Assembly (NCBI GenBank): GCA_002943765.1
Contig: PQWQ01000033.1
Span: 191,001 to 255,000, forward strand
Length of the DNA stretch: 64,000 nt
Direction: 5' to 3'
Source: Psoroptes ovis
Taxonomy: Eukaryota; Arthropoda; Arachnida; Sarcoptiformes; Psoroptidae
Part shown: in pieces, positions 33,791-46,846 of the stretch
Layout: the number at the start of each line of letters is the position of its first letter
Position numbering within the stretch: the first letter of the stretch is position 1
Notes under the pieces: model-generated
What the model was told of the DNA's origin: nothing
The model's database searches: none
The model's input: the letters and a program-made list of their open reading frames with translations, nothing else
Position numbers and translations under genes: made by a program

Positions 33791-36700
33791 TCAAGACTTT
33801 TTTCTCGCATTCCATCGGCTGAATAATTTACGTTTCGTTTTCGATTTCTTCGATTTACTTGAATCACTGCCATTGCTCATGGTGTCCGAGGGTTCAACTT
33901 GATTACTTTGGATACTACCATTAACTACACCACCGCCACCACTACCATTAATACTACTGAAACTACCGTTGAGATCAGCATCATCATCGATTATCGAATC
34001 ATTGATTGTCCGATTATTTATGACTGGTGATGATAATGTGAAATTTACATTCGAATTCGACGTCATCGAATTCATTGTTGTTGAATCATTCGAATCGGAT
34101 GACAGTAATTCATCATTCGAATCGATGATATATGAATGATTATTGTTGATGTGGTGGTTGTTCGAATAATTATGTCGCTGTTGTTGTTGCTGATGATGAT
34201 TAAGGCTTGTCAGTGAGCTGGTGTCGAATGTATTGTTGCTGTTCGATGAATTATGAAATGAAGTCGAATTCGCTGATTGGATTCGTTGTTGTTGATGATG
34301 ATCACCATCATTAATGAACGATTGATTCGATTGAATCGGATTAATTTGTTGCGGTTGATGATCTCTGATTACTGGATCGCATTCAAATGTTTGTTCATTA
34401 ATAGATTGTAATGATTTTCTGATGACGATTAAGAGGTTAGAATAAAGAAGGGATTCGAAAAGGTTAAGTTTTTGAAAATTGCAAGAGTTGTTGGTTGTAA
34501 ATAAAGATATACGAGGTGAATTGCGTTACTTACTTTCGATTTGTCGTTGGTAATTGCTGTTTAATGATTGTCTGACAATTATTATTATCAAAATCTTCAT
34601 TGATATCATTCAATGGATGATTCATTTGATAAACGGATGGCATCGAAGGCTGCAAATAGTTTAAATAACTCAAAATTAGAGTCAAGGTATCAAAAAATAA
34701 TCAAACAAAACAAACCTTTTTAAGATTATAACTCTGCCAATTTTCAAGCACATATGCTGCTTGTTTACGTTGGTGTATCGTATCGAAATGAGTTGCTTTA
34801 GGTTGTGCTACAATTGATTATGGAGAAAATAAATTAAGAATTAAAATTTATTCAATACAAATATCAAGTTGTCCGAAAAGTTCATTCGGCTTAATGAAGA
34901 GCGACTCTATTGATTAAGCCGAATGAATTTTCCGGACAACCTAAAATATATATCAATAACAAACCTGATATAATTGAACATGTATCATCTTCCGAAATCG
35001 TCGCTTCACTACCACGACGTAATAGTTTGGACATCGAAGCAGAAGATGTTGATGATTTCAATGGATGTTGAAGTATTTGATTATTGACATTCGAAGCGGT
35101 GCTGACCCCAGCAGCAGCCGCATTCGTAATGTTACCACTGTACATCCCTGCTTTGATATTCAATTTCTTTTCCAATTGTGCCAAGCCACAATTATGAATA
35201 ATATCAAAACCACAATAAGCTTCGATTTGTTTCCAACGTTTAAGACGTTCATTAACTTCTTCCGTAAGCTCTCCAAGCAGCGTTCGTGCTTGCATAATTG
35301 TATTATCAACATAATCAATTTGTGATCCATGTGCAATACGAAATGCACCAAGCAATGATGAACGTTTACGTTTCAATTTATCACACTGTGTAGAACCCCA
35401 AGAAGAAGAAAATTAATCAAAATTAATTAACTCTATTAACCCTAAAAGCCCAAAATATACATACACCTTCGCGGGCTGCTTGCAGTTGCAGCTCGGCATT
35501 CGCTTTCTTAATATGATAATTACGATTTTCAATTTCATATGTCAATTGAAGATATAGTTGTAGACCTAACGGTGGTACCCATTGTCGATTTTCATTTGCC
35601 AGCTGCAGACGTTGTAGTTCTTGTTTAGTTTCCAGTAGTTCTTTTTCAAGTTGAGCAATGAGCAAATAATCAAAATCATTCGAACAACAACTACCACCCC
35701 CACCATTGTTGGTTATCAATGGGTCTAAATTATCGAATCTATAAGCATTTTCTCGTAGTTTACGTTCCATTTCTTCTTTTTCTTTCGAGGTTTCTTCATT
35801 TTCTTTTTTCAGTTTATTCAATTCGTTTTCCATTGATTCAATTTGTTTTTCATACGCTGACAGGGTTTCAATATCTTTGGTCATTTTTCTAATATGTTCT
35901 TTGGAATATTTATTTTGACGATAAGCATAATAACCGACTAATGTAGCGAACAGAGTCAGTGCAGCAATGATTAAATCATTTTTGATTGTTTTTAGCTTTG
36001 GTTCACCAAACAGCACGACATCCATAGCTTTGAGAGCAATTTTCTGCTTATTGATAGGATTATTGATGCCTAAAATTGTGAATAATTGTTGATTCGAAGC
36101 GGCTGATGCTAGTCGTGGCAATGTTTGCCCATTGATTCCATGCATTTTGAATGCATTCGAATATTTTGGAAGCTCTACAATTTCATTGAGCCATTCAATG
36201 GTTTGATCATTGGTCCAATTATGTACCAGCGAACGATGCCATGTTGACCATAATTCATCAACCGTTATATGTTTATCATTACCATGGAATGCTTTTTGCC
36301 GTTTATCATCACCATTTTTATATTGCAAACCATCACGAATAAATTCATCCGATTCAGTGATGTCGATATCACCATTTGCATCTTCATCTAGCTGTCTATG
36401 TATTTGTAGAATGGCTTCGAAACCAAGGCGATCATCACAAAAATTGAGCTGTTCACAATCGAAATCTATCGAACAATCAAAGTAAATTAAACAAAAATTA
36501 TCAAAAATCAGCTGATTAAACCACCATCGAAAATCACATACCATAAGTAGTGATGGTCGATTGTATCGGTTGTAAATCGTTATTCGATTTTATCACTTGT
36601 AATTGACATTTATTATCAGGCACCGCTGTATTCACATCATTACTATGGACTGGCACTGTTTGTGGTGGTGATGGTTGCTGTGAGCATGTTGAATCGCATA

Positions 36701-37061
36701 AAGTGCAATGTTTTTGTTGCTGTTGTTGTTGTTGTTCGATACACGAAGATATCGATGATGATATTGATGGTGGCGATATTGTCATTGAATCGGGTGGCGG
36801 CCCTGATTCGCATTCGATCACATGGATTTGATTCAAAATAATAAAAATTATGGTGAATGACAATATCAGGGACCAATTGAGCTGTGATGATATGATCGAA
36901 TGCTTGATCGAGGGTAATTTGATCATTTTTGAGAGATAAGAGTTGATTATTGCTTGATAAAAATAGATAGTTGAAGAATCAATGAAAATGATTCGAATCA
37001 GGGAAGACACTGATAAACTGTTTGCTTGATTTGGATTTATTACATTTGGATGAGTTTTCAA
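33791..37061 (-). CDS. STIM: Stromal interaction molecule, ER calcium sensor
   Basis: Six exons on the minus strand: 37061 or 36926-36542, 36465-35465, 35385-34965, 34807-34716, 34649-34534 and 34418-33791. Starting at the Met at 36926, which places a hydrophobic signal sequence near the N-terminus, gives 880 residues; the Met at 37061 adds 45. STIM senses ER luminal calcium and opens Orai channels. Visible parts: an EF-hand loop DEDANGDIDITE (155-166), a hidden EF-hand and SAM domain (about 211-275, WTNDQTIEWLNEIVELPKY), a membrane span (about 293-310), a long coiled coil starting YSKEHIRKM, and the SOAR/CAD region with LQLYLQLTYEIE, SSLLGAFRIAHGSQIDYVD and RLKRWKQIEAYCGF. The Asn/Gln-rich tail ends in a polybasic segment (about 862-880, KKSKTKRKLF and RKK) like the one that binds phosphoinositides in vertebrate STIM. 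The 157-nt intron 34808-34964 contains one short element; the 115-nt intron 34419-34533 contains none. Confidence 0.94.
34864..34945. mobile_element. Family 1 MITE copy 28, right/right palindrome
   Basis: Both halves are the right arm of type A (CATTCGGCTTAAT and ATTAAGCCGAATG) around a 17-nt loop. In the 157-nt STIM intron. Confidence 0.9.
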
Positions 37062-37290
37062 TCAATCATTGGATAAATGCTTCATCGTATCTTTAAGTCA
37101 TTTCATTCTATCATTTGATCATTTATGAATGGAGGTATTTACAAATTCATTCGATTCTGTGAAATAAGAAAAAATAAGAATTAATCAAGTGAAACTGATT
37201 GAGTATTAACTCTTGTAAATATACAAAATATATAAAAATACAGGTTTTCAATTGCAAATGTAATCGATACTTAATCAAATAATAAGATAT

Positions 37291-37371
37291 TTAGGTTGTC
37301 CGAAAAGTTTTGGCCGATTTTGATGAACAACTCTATCGAATTAAGCGCAATGAACTTTTCGGACAATCTAA
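37291..37371 (+). mobile_element. Family 1 MITE copy 29, type A
   Basis: TTAGGTTGTCCGAAAAGTT to AACTTTTCGGACAATCTAA, followed by TA. Upstream of STIM. Confidence 0.88.
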
Positions 37372-38800
37372 TACAAGGAATAAATGATGAGAAAATTGAT
37401 TGATTTCAAATCTTGATTTATTAATTTATTCAAAACAAATGTTTGATATTTGATTGACATTCAACAATTTGTTCAATTTGTTTCTACGGAATTTTAGACA
37501 AAATTTAAAAAAGGAAAGGATTAATTTACTTCGATTTATGATCGTCTTAGATTTGTATTTTCAAATCAAAATTCAATGTGAGATCATCACAGATTCGATC
37601 TTCTAACAAAGCTCTCAGTGTGTTGAATACCGAAAAACAATATACAAATGATGATTCAGGAAATCCTTAAAAACAAATCATAATTAATTTGAATTGATAT
37701 ATGCGTCTTGTTTGTTTTCCCCAAAAAATATGACGTAATTTTAATCATTAATGATTGGAAGTAAATCATTTATGATCATCATTTTTCATTGTTTCCAATG
37801 TATTGTCATTATTCATTTACCATTACATAACATATTAAATCATATGTCAAAGGCTTACCGTGTAATTTATCATTGATTATTGTCGATTGTGATAAATATT
37901 TGATTGATCACTTTACAATTACTGATTATATCATCAAATATCGATTAATGATGCTATATGTTGATAAGATAATTAATTATCATTAATTAATTGATTAATT
38001 TAATCAATAGTAGGCACGATTATTTTTGAAAATTTGATGAATGAAATCAAATCACACAATCATCAATCGAATAATCATTGATGAATCAAATTTCAAATGA
38101 TAAAAACATGCACACTTTTTAAAGACAAGACGATAAGACGCTGATAATTAATTGATTCTTTAATGATAAAGCATCGATGATCGTCGTAAAATATTTAGTT
38201 TTGAATGAATGATATCAACAAACCAACAAACAAACAACAAAAACTTGGAGAAAAAAATATTGCAATAAACAAACAAGTAAACAGAAATAAATGTCGGCAA
38301 CAATATATTACATATGCATCACATAGACACTGATACAGCTGTGGTACTTGTTTGAGTGAAAGACAACAATCAAAGCAGCAATAATTATCATTAAAAATTT
38401 TTGTTTGTTTGTTTGTTTTCATTCGATTTGAATTTAAACAGTTGTGTTTGTTGGATGTTTTTTTTTGGACACAAATAGTAGTGGAAACAAATGAATTAAT
38501 ATTGAATGAATTTCAAAGATAACTACATTTACTTGTGTTATCTTGTTGGTGAATTCAATCGCAATTCAGATGTGTCATTTGTTTATTTGATTTTGTCGTT
38601 TGTTTTTAACATGTGAAAACATATGAATGAATTCAAATACAAACACTAATAAAGCGTGTGGCCACAAACCGTATTCAAACGCTGATATTCATGACGTTCA
38701 ATTTAATAAAATGAAATTTAAAAAATGCAAATAAATAAATCAAACATATGTATTTTTATTTTGAATAAAAACAAACAAAATAAATAAAAAAATGTAAATA

Positions 38801-38881
38801 TTAGGCTGTACTAAAAGTTTTGACCGATTTCCATGAACAACTCTATTGATCAATTGGCCAAAACTTTCCGGACAGCCTTAA
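38801..38881. mobile_element. Family 1 MITE copy 30, left/left form derived from type A
   Basis: TTAGGCTGTACTAAAAGTT to AACTTTCCGGACAGCCTTAA; the right arm carries TTGGCCAAAAC, the left-arm sequence. Confidence 0.85.
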
Positions 38882-39387
38882 TGAAATTTAATAAATTTCG
38901 ATTCGCCCTTTATGGACGGTATCCTGAGTGAAAAAAATTCAAATTTAAAAGTCAGCCAAAAAATGCGGGAAAATTTTTTTCATTCAGTTTTTTTTATTTT
39001 TTTTTCTTGAATTATTAAACATGAATTGATAACATGAAATTTAATCAATTTTTTTTCAAAAATTTTTAACAAATAAACAAGACTAAAGGTGGTGAAATTA
39101 TGAGTGTTTATGTGTGTGTGGCGCCTTTACTCGAAAAATTTGAAAACAAAAACAGAAAACTCAACAAAACAAAAATTTTGACAAAACAACAAATTAATTA
39201 AAAGTAATTGAAAATTGTATTAAATGAATCATCAGTGTTTGACAATATTCAATATATTCAACAATTAACCGGATTAATTATGATTATTATTATTATTATT
39301 GTGTTATAATGATGATTTGATTGATAATGATTGGTTGATTGTGTATATCACAAATTGTATCGATAAATTGTCATTGATAACATGGTT

Positions 39388-42300
39388 TTATAATAAATCT
39401 TTATGATAAACCAATTTTTTATTAATATTTAAAAAACTATGCGTAAGCCATTGCTGTTCCAATATGTTGTAACGTTCCATACAAAGGTACAAGGGTTTTC
39501 CTCGTCTAATAGTGAAAGGGTAAAAAATGGAAGGAATCAAATCAGTCAAATCAGTCAAACAAGAACCAAAACTCACTTTAAATCACGATCTTCTTCACCG
39601 AATTCATCCAAATACACTGAACCCCAAACACATGCTTTACGGCCACGAATCAAAATGATTGCTGATGAATTGACGGCCAAATATAGCGCGGTGCCGGCAC
39701 CACATTTTTTCGAGTGCTGCAAATTGGAAGAATTGATCAAAATTGAATCGAAAATCTCAAAAATATCGAAAATAACTCACATAAACACCTTCATAAACGC
39801 TTCCATGGCGGCAACAAGATTCTCGGATACAAATCAATTGGCCACATATCAAACATATGGATGGTTCTTTTGGTGTTTGTGAACACTGGTCACACTGGTG
39901 TTTATGATAATACATAAATAGCTGTTCATATACTTTAGGCAGACGCAATAGTCGGGGCTGCATGGTGAACACAAGATTTTCTTGGATCAGGTTCTGCAGG
40001 TCCAAAAATTAATTTTCAAAATGTGAGTCATTCATAAATAATTCAACTTACAATCGATGGAATCGGATCGGTTTGTATGAGTTTATTCAATTCACCGAAC
40101 CAATTATCAATCAATGATGATGGTGTTGCCATTGTTGATGTGGACCAATTTAAATATGGCCATAAAAAAGTGTCGTTTTTTAGATAATCATTGACACTAT
40201 CGATTGATTGATCATAATTCGACGATTCTGGAGATGTTTCGGGCCCATTTAAATGTAAATAGTTGGCCAATGCTCTGAATTCATCCAATACTTTTAAATT
40301 GTGAATATTTGGTAGGTCGGATTGATTGAATAACAAGTGATAAATCACCGATGATAGCCTTAAGAATGGTGCGCAAAATTTCGAAATCGTTTCAATCAAT
40401 AATTCTGAGGTCAATGGTTTCCGATTATTCTAAATAATTAAGGATTCGATATATCATCATTAACAATAAACAAATCAATAACAATAGACTTACAATCACA
40501 TTAGTTGTATTAGTGGAATTCATATCGAAATTCTTCAACAAATGACCAACATAGTCCAAATAACCTTTGAATTCTTGACTTTCGGATGAATTTCTGGAAA
40601 CATTTTCGAATCTTTGACGAATCAATCGCTTTTCATCCGAGGTAAACAATGAGCAAGTCAACATCAAGATTGATTGTACGAAATTTACGTTGAATAATGC
40701 TCGAACAATCGATAGGAAACATTCTATTTGGACAAAGATAATTAGAAAATGGTCTATCGAAGCCCTTTGATTCGAAATACCTTGATCAATGTCGATTGGT
40801 AGGGCAATTAATAATTGCAGCAGCACAGTCGATACATCTTTCAAAAGCAATGGCACTTGTTTTTCACAGGTCAACGATTGCTGTTGACTGATTGTTGCGA
40901 TACCATGACCATTATTATCATCAATACTATCGATATTAATACCAATGATTTGTGACCATAATCTGTGGTAATACAGCGGTGATGCTAATTTCGATGCATT
41001 CAATGATAATGCATGAAATAATGGCACTGAAACATCGGAAAAAATAATCGAATTAAATTTTATTCAATTAAATCAATTATTAATCATCGAATCAACTTAC
41101 AGATACAGGTGAAATTTTTACAGGTCAAAGGTAACAATCTTCGACGCCATAATAATACATTGTATTCAAGATTCGTACGTAGAATTGATGATAGAAACAG
41201 TAGCAATGATTGTGGACATGATGATTCTACGACACTGCCGCCACCTATATTACGATATTGTGATTCGGTCGCTTCGGTAAGGTCTTCGATTGAATGCGAT
41301 ATTAATTTAGAAAATCGCATATCATTCGATTCATCAACAGCTGTATCATCGGCTAGGTCATTCGATGGCTGTTTATCAACAAGGTTATTGTTATTTGTCA
41401 GTAAATTCAATATTTTCAATTCGATATTCGTTGAAATGTCAGATTCTGGTTGTTTCAATGATTTTTCCCGAAAATTTCGGGCCAAATTCTTTGGTTTTAC
41501 GGGCAGCACTGAATTGGAAACTTTACGACATAATGGACATGGATATTCGATGAGATCTATGAGAGAAATAATCGAAATTAATAATCAAATATTACAAATC
41601 AAATGTATAAATAAGGTTGTCCGAAAAGTTCATTCGGCTAAATTGGAAAGAGTTCATCAAAAAATCGGCCAGAACTTTCTGGACAACCTTACATACATTT
41701 GATGTTTGATTATACAACTTACTTTCCCGATCTCTGTAAACGAATTTAATATAAGATCGATAACAATCGATATGCATAAAATGACCACAAGATTGTACAT
41801 GGACACCGCCAGACCAACCAATGTTTAGTGAAGTGGTCCAAGCTTCCGGGTCGAAACATGAACGTAAATTACGAATTTTATCATCAAAAACATTTCCATA
41901 AATTTTCCGCTGGCCAAATTGTTGATATTGGTCTTGAGTCATAGGTAAGGTCAAGTATTTTTGTTCCATGAACATTTCAAGGTCAGTACCAGCTTCATTG
42001 GTCATGGTGAATTCATCCACTAATCTATAGGTCAACATATTGTTCAATATTGATGATGATTGTAGTAATACCATTTGTACGAATGGCCGTTCATCGATCG
42101 ATGGACCATGGTCCATACATATTACACATTGATAGCTTTCAGCTTGATCATCATCATCAGCTGATGTGGTTGAATTATCATCAATATTTCTGAGATATCC
42201 GAGAGCATTAGCACTATCGATACCTGAACCTGATGAACACGATGGCATATCTTTGATGGAACAATCGTGTTTTGAAGCGAGTTCAGAGTCTGTTGTACCC

Positions 42301-45300
42301 TGTTTATTCGAAGAGCCTTCGGGACTTTTTGATGCGTTCGTGTTGATTTCCTGAGATTGAGAGGGGTCCGCAAGGTCTTGGCGATCGCTAGTACCTTGAT
42401 TTTGTTCATAATTTTTCAAAAATTCATTTTGTAACAAACAAAACTTGTTCATTATTTGTTTCTTGCGTTCCATAGCTTTGCGTTTCTTTTCGATACGTTC
42501 AAGCGTTTTATCATCTTTCTCGGCTATGAGGTTATGGTCTTCAAGTTTCAATTCATCATTACTTATTGCTTCAGAATCATTCACAGTTTTGGATCCCGAA
42601 TTATTCGACCATATGGTCCGTCGAAGATCATCGATATAATTTAATACAATTTCAATTGATTCATCCATTTGCAGCGAATATTTCGACTGTAATCTCCGTG
42701 AACATGACCAAATAAAACGTTTCAACAATAGCCCTATGAAATATGTACCATCACCGATTCGATTCGAATGCTGATCAAAATTTTCCATTCGAAACAGCTG
42801 ATCGCTGCGTAAATGCTCAGTTCGAAACGAGTCTTTGCGTTCATTCAGCTTTGAATATAGCCGCAACAGCAATGATAGTATTGATTCATTTAGATTCAAT
42901 TGAAATCTGATCGATTTCCTAGGTTTCTTTGGTTTTTGGCCGCAATTTTCGAAGCTGGTCGATGGTTTATTTGACATTTGATGGCTGTCATCGATGATCG
43001 AATCGGTTAGATCACGAAAATCTTCAGATACATGGCCCGGTGCTTGGGCAGCGCTTGGCATTATGATATCATCATTGGCCGTTGATAAATCAATATAAGC
43101 TTCATTATTATCATCAGCTGCTGTTGTTGATTTATGAGGATCGATTAATCGATTTAATCGTTTAGCTTCCGATATCAATATATTTGCAACAAGGTCATTA
43201 TAATTGTAATTTTCAATCAAATTTAGGGCCAATATTTTTTGAATTAGGTTCGATTTATCATTCAAATCATTCGAATCACAATTACCACGACCACCACCAT
43301 CATCATCATCGATCATTATCATGAGGCCAATAAGGTTTTCTTCGAAATAATTATTCAAATTCAGCTCTTTTTCAATCAAAAGATTAAGGATTGATTTCAT
43401 TAATTTACGACGATTGACATTATTTACATTATTGTTATCACCATCGATAGTATCATCATCATTATTACTCAGCTGACATTTATCGATACTTGTCATCATA
43501 TTCACGAGGATATCATCACTTTCGTACCAATTTTCAAAATCAAATTCATTGATTAATCGAATTTGACGAGTATTCGGCAGCTGGAAATCTTCCAAAGTTA
43601 ATTCGAATGCATTGAATTTATTCGATTCAATCAACGTCAATTCGATTAAATGTACGATTATCGATAGTAAATGTTGAGTAATCAATCCATCATTATCGTT
43701 TAAAGCTCGATATAAAATGACAAAATAATATGAATGTAAGATTTTCGAATTCAAAATAGTTCTAGGGTCCAAGAAACTTGGACTTATCTCAGCGGGTATA
43801 CGAAAAGGTGGCCATGGCAGGCTGTTTGATCGATAGAAACCGTTTTGCTTGGCATAAGCAGCAAACCTTTCGAGTGAACTTTGAAATTCACGTCTTTGTG
43901 CATTACGATACAATACAAACAGTGGGTCATATTCATTCAACCATACATTATTATTTGGATAAAAATAGCCTTGCATCAAGCTACCATTGAATTCGGCTTC
44001 AGGTGATTTATATTCGGAAATTTCTTGCAGCGTTTGTATGAATTGATTATTATTTTGTAGCGTTCCCCAACGACGTGGTATCATATCTTGTATTTGTGAA
44101 TGTGTTTTATCACTGACCGACAATAATGCGACCATTTCTTTGCGAACAACTTGCGAACTGGACATTTGTAAGTTTAAATGCATGGCAACAATAATTGTGA
44201 ACAGGGTGAAACCATTTTCAAGGAACACAATCAAGCGATTCTTGTCCATAGAACCAGTGGTAGTATTGATTTCCATTAAATTTTCAGGTAAATTAATAAT
44301 ATTCAAATGCTCATTCATACCATATAGATGGAAGAATAGCCTTATAAATTCATTCAAATCAATACGTGCAGCAATTTGTTGAACCAAGAATAAATCGGCA
44401 TCAATTTTTGAATTACAAAAATGTGGTAACATATAATTCAATGCTTGTGCTCGAATATTGGGTCCATTCATTGACCATTTATTTGACATAATATGATATG
44501 ATACGATCAATGTTTGCAATGGATGTGCCATAAAATGTCTTAGTTTCATTTGATCATCAGGTAATAGCCCCGATAATTTTCCACCTTGATTAATGATTGA
44601 ATTATTCAAGAATACTGAATAATAACGATGTAATGGCAAGTGGAAGGTGCAATAATTTGCGTTTAAATATTTCATATCGAATCCGATTGATTCAAGCCAA
44701 TAACTTAGCCATTTTTCAATTATCCTTATGAAATTTTCACTTAAATCAAGGGTATTTGGATCGGATAATTGTGATATCAATGTCCACACTTGTGATGATG
44801 ATATTTCAACTTCGGCTAAAAATGAATTCTTATAATTAAGATTATTGATATTATTATTAATTTCATTATTTTCACCAGTCAAAAAGGACTTGTTCGATTT
44901 CAATACGATCAAATTCATTGATTGAAATGACATAATCAATTCTAGCCATTCATTTATGAGGCAATGGTCTTCGAGAAAAATTCGAGCAATTTTCTTATGG
45001 GTAAACAAGTTATTCAAATCACTGTTTAGTGGCCAAAATCGATGATAACGAAATATTGGATGATCACAATTGATTACTCGATGTTTAATGATGAGCTTAG
45101 CTGATCGTTCTAGGCCATAAGCATCTAATAGTTCATCGTTCAATTTCAATGTACCAATAAATTGTTGTTGATTATGATCACTTGGGACCGGAGTGCCACA
45201 AATTGAAAATTTCAACGATATAATTATAATGTATAGAAGATGAAATTTTTCACATAGGTCTTTAGCCAAATTATCATTACTAAACAGCTGTACACTAATA

Positions 45301-46846
45301 TGAAGAATGGCATTGGCCAGCTTATTGTAATAAATGTCTTTGTCATTCGCAAATTTCTTGATTGGATGCATTATCAACAACGATATTCGAAAATAATGTT
45401 TGACAAAATATTCGGAAAATGCTTGCTTATAGCTATCATTCGGCAACATTTTAAGTAAAAATGTTATGAGGTTCGTTGGGAATTCATAATAAATTGTCCA
45501 TAGAATTATCTCGTCTAAATATGTTTCATGTTTTAACTCGTTTTCGAACGAATTGATTTGATTGATCAGTGATAATTTGGATATTTCAATGTTATTTGCA
45601 TTCAAATCACCATTATTATTCTCATTTCCATTGTTTTGCAACAGAATATCTTCGAAAATCGCTTTCAATTCCATTTCTTGCAGTATTTTCTGATAGTTTT
45701 TGTTCAATTGTTTCAAATAATATTGATAATCAAGATCGGCATCATCTTTACTTACTGTAAAGGGTTATAGGGTTGAAATTATTGAGAAATTTCCCAGGAA
45801 TTTTAACAATAGACTTACATTTATTACAAGATTTATACAAATTTTTATCGACCAACGTTTGACATATGATTTGTTGCATTAATGTACCAAGATCACAAAG
45901 ATATATCAATATTTCATTGATGATTAGATTCGCTTTCTTGTTGACTGTGTAAAATATTTTCGAATTTTAATAATGGTAAATAAACAAAATTACTGAGGCT
46001 GTCCGAAAAGTTTTTGCCGATTTTTATGAACAACTCGACGAGATTAAGCAGCATAAACTTTTAGGACAACCAAAATTACTAAATACTTACCTGTAAAATT
46101 AAGATTTCGTAAATATAACAACAGGTAATGTATGATACGTGGTATGACCTCATTGGCTATGCATAGCAAGCTATTCGGTGGTTGATTTTGCTTCGAGCAA
46201 TTATCATCGATTTGCTGTTGCTGCTGACAATGTTTACGGCAAAAACCTTCTGGTTTCATCACGAATGAATCACCACAATCACATGCACCACCAGATTTCG
46301 ATAGAAACATATTGAAATCATGACCCTCGTGATTACCGTTTTGAAAACAATCAGCACATAGGGACATACACAGGGATATTGCACAAGTACGGCATCGATA
46401 AGCGACAAAATTATCGATCCAAACCAGCGAACATTTGGATGTCTTATCGTATTGTTTCACTGTGGGGAATCGAATTGGAGAATGGAATGGGATCATTAAT
46501 AAATTAAGTACAATTAAATCACAAAGATTCACAAACCATCTTTGGCAAAATTCACTGGTAAACGACGGCCACAAATCAGGTATTTGACCCATTCAATAAT
46601 CTCTTCAGTCGTATAATTAGTTTGTCGATAATCAAATAGATGATCAATGATTTGTAGCACACGACGATGATCATGTTCATCAATGTGTTTTTCAATCAAT
46701 TTTGGCTGATTATGATCATCAGCTGATCGAGATGATGATTGCTGGGGCTGTTGTTGTTGCTGCTGGTCATAACAATATGCAGTAATGTATTGACAAACAT
46801 AATGTTTACCTTTATTCAGCAGCGAATCTAAATCTTTTCGAGACAT
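39388..46846 (-). CDS. UBR3: E3 ubiquitin ligase UBR3
   Basis: Ten exons on the minus strand: 46846-46537, 46459-46091, 45944-45819, 45754-41723, 41556-41101, 41026-40494, 40429-40052, 39993-39781, 39716-39577 and 39505-39388. Together they code about 2224 residues with frame kept throughout. The UBR box (about 113-181) has all zinc ligands: FVAYRCRTCAISLCMSLCADCF, NHEGHDFNMF, GGACDCGDS, GFCRKHC. The RING begins CVIC (1478-1481), continues VQSCGHFMHIDCY, and ends CPLC (1619-1622) in the next exon. The C-terminal cap reads KKCGAGTALYLAVN, GSVYLDEFGEEDRDL and GKPLYLCMERYNILEQQW, which I recognise as UBR3 rather than UBR1/2. No ClpS-like N-degron domain was seen, as expected for UBR3. Length is near that of insect Ubr3 and greater than human (about 1890); the excess lies in Asn/Asp-rich linkers. 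Fly Ubr3 acts in Hedgehog signalling and apoptosis control; a role here is inference. Introns 2 and 4 each contain one mariner-like element. Confidence 0.93.
41612..41691 (-). mobile_element. Family 1 MITE copy 31, type A
   Basis: TAAGGTTGTCCGAAAAGTT to AACTTTCTGGACAACCTTA. In the 166-nt UBR3 intron 4. Confidence 0.88.
45993..46075 (+). mobile_element. Family 1 MITE copy 32, type A
   Basis: TGAGGCTGTCCGAAAAGTT to AACTTTTAGGACAACC. In the 146-nt UBR3 intron 2. Confidence 0.85.

Larger units (their letters stand above)
37062..39387. other. Intergenic region STIM/UBR3
   Basis: Upstream region of STIM and downstream region of UBR3. Two mariner-like elements (37291-37371 and 38801-38881), AT-rich runs and ATT repeats near 39285-39300. 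The open frame at 38195-38422 is Cys/Phe-rich low complexity with no recognisable domain. No gene supported. Confidence 0.5.

Noticed and set aside
39388..46846. UBR1 or UBR2 identity for the E3 ligase
   Set aside because: The UBR box and C-terminal cap match UBR3 wording better, and no ClpS-like domain was seen.
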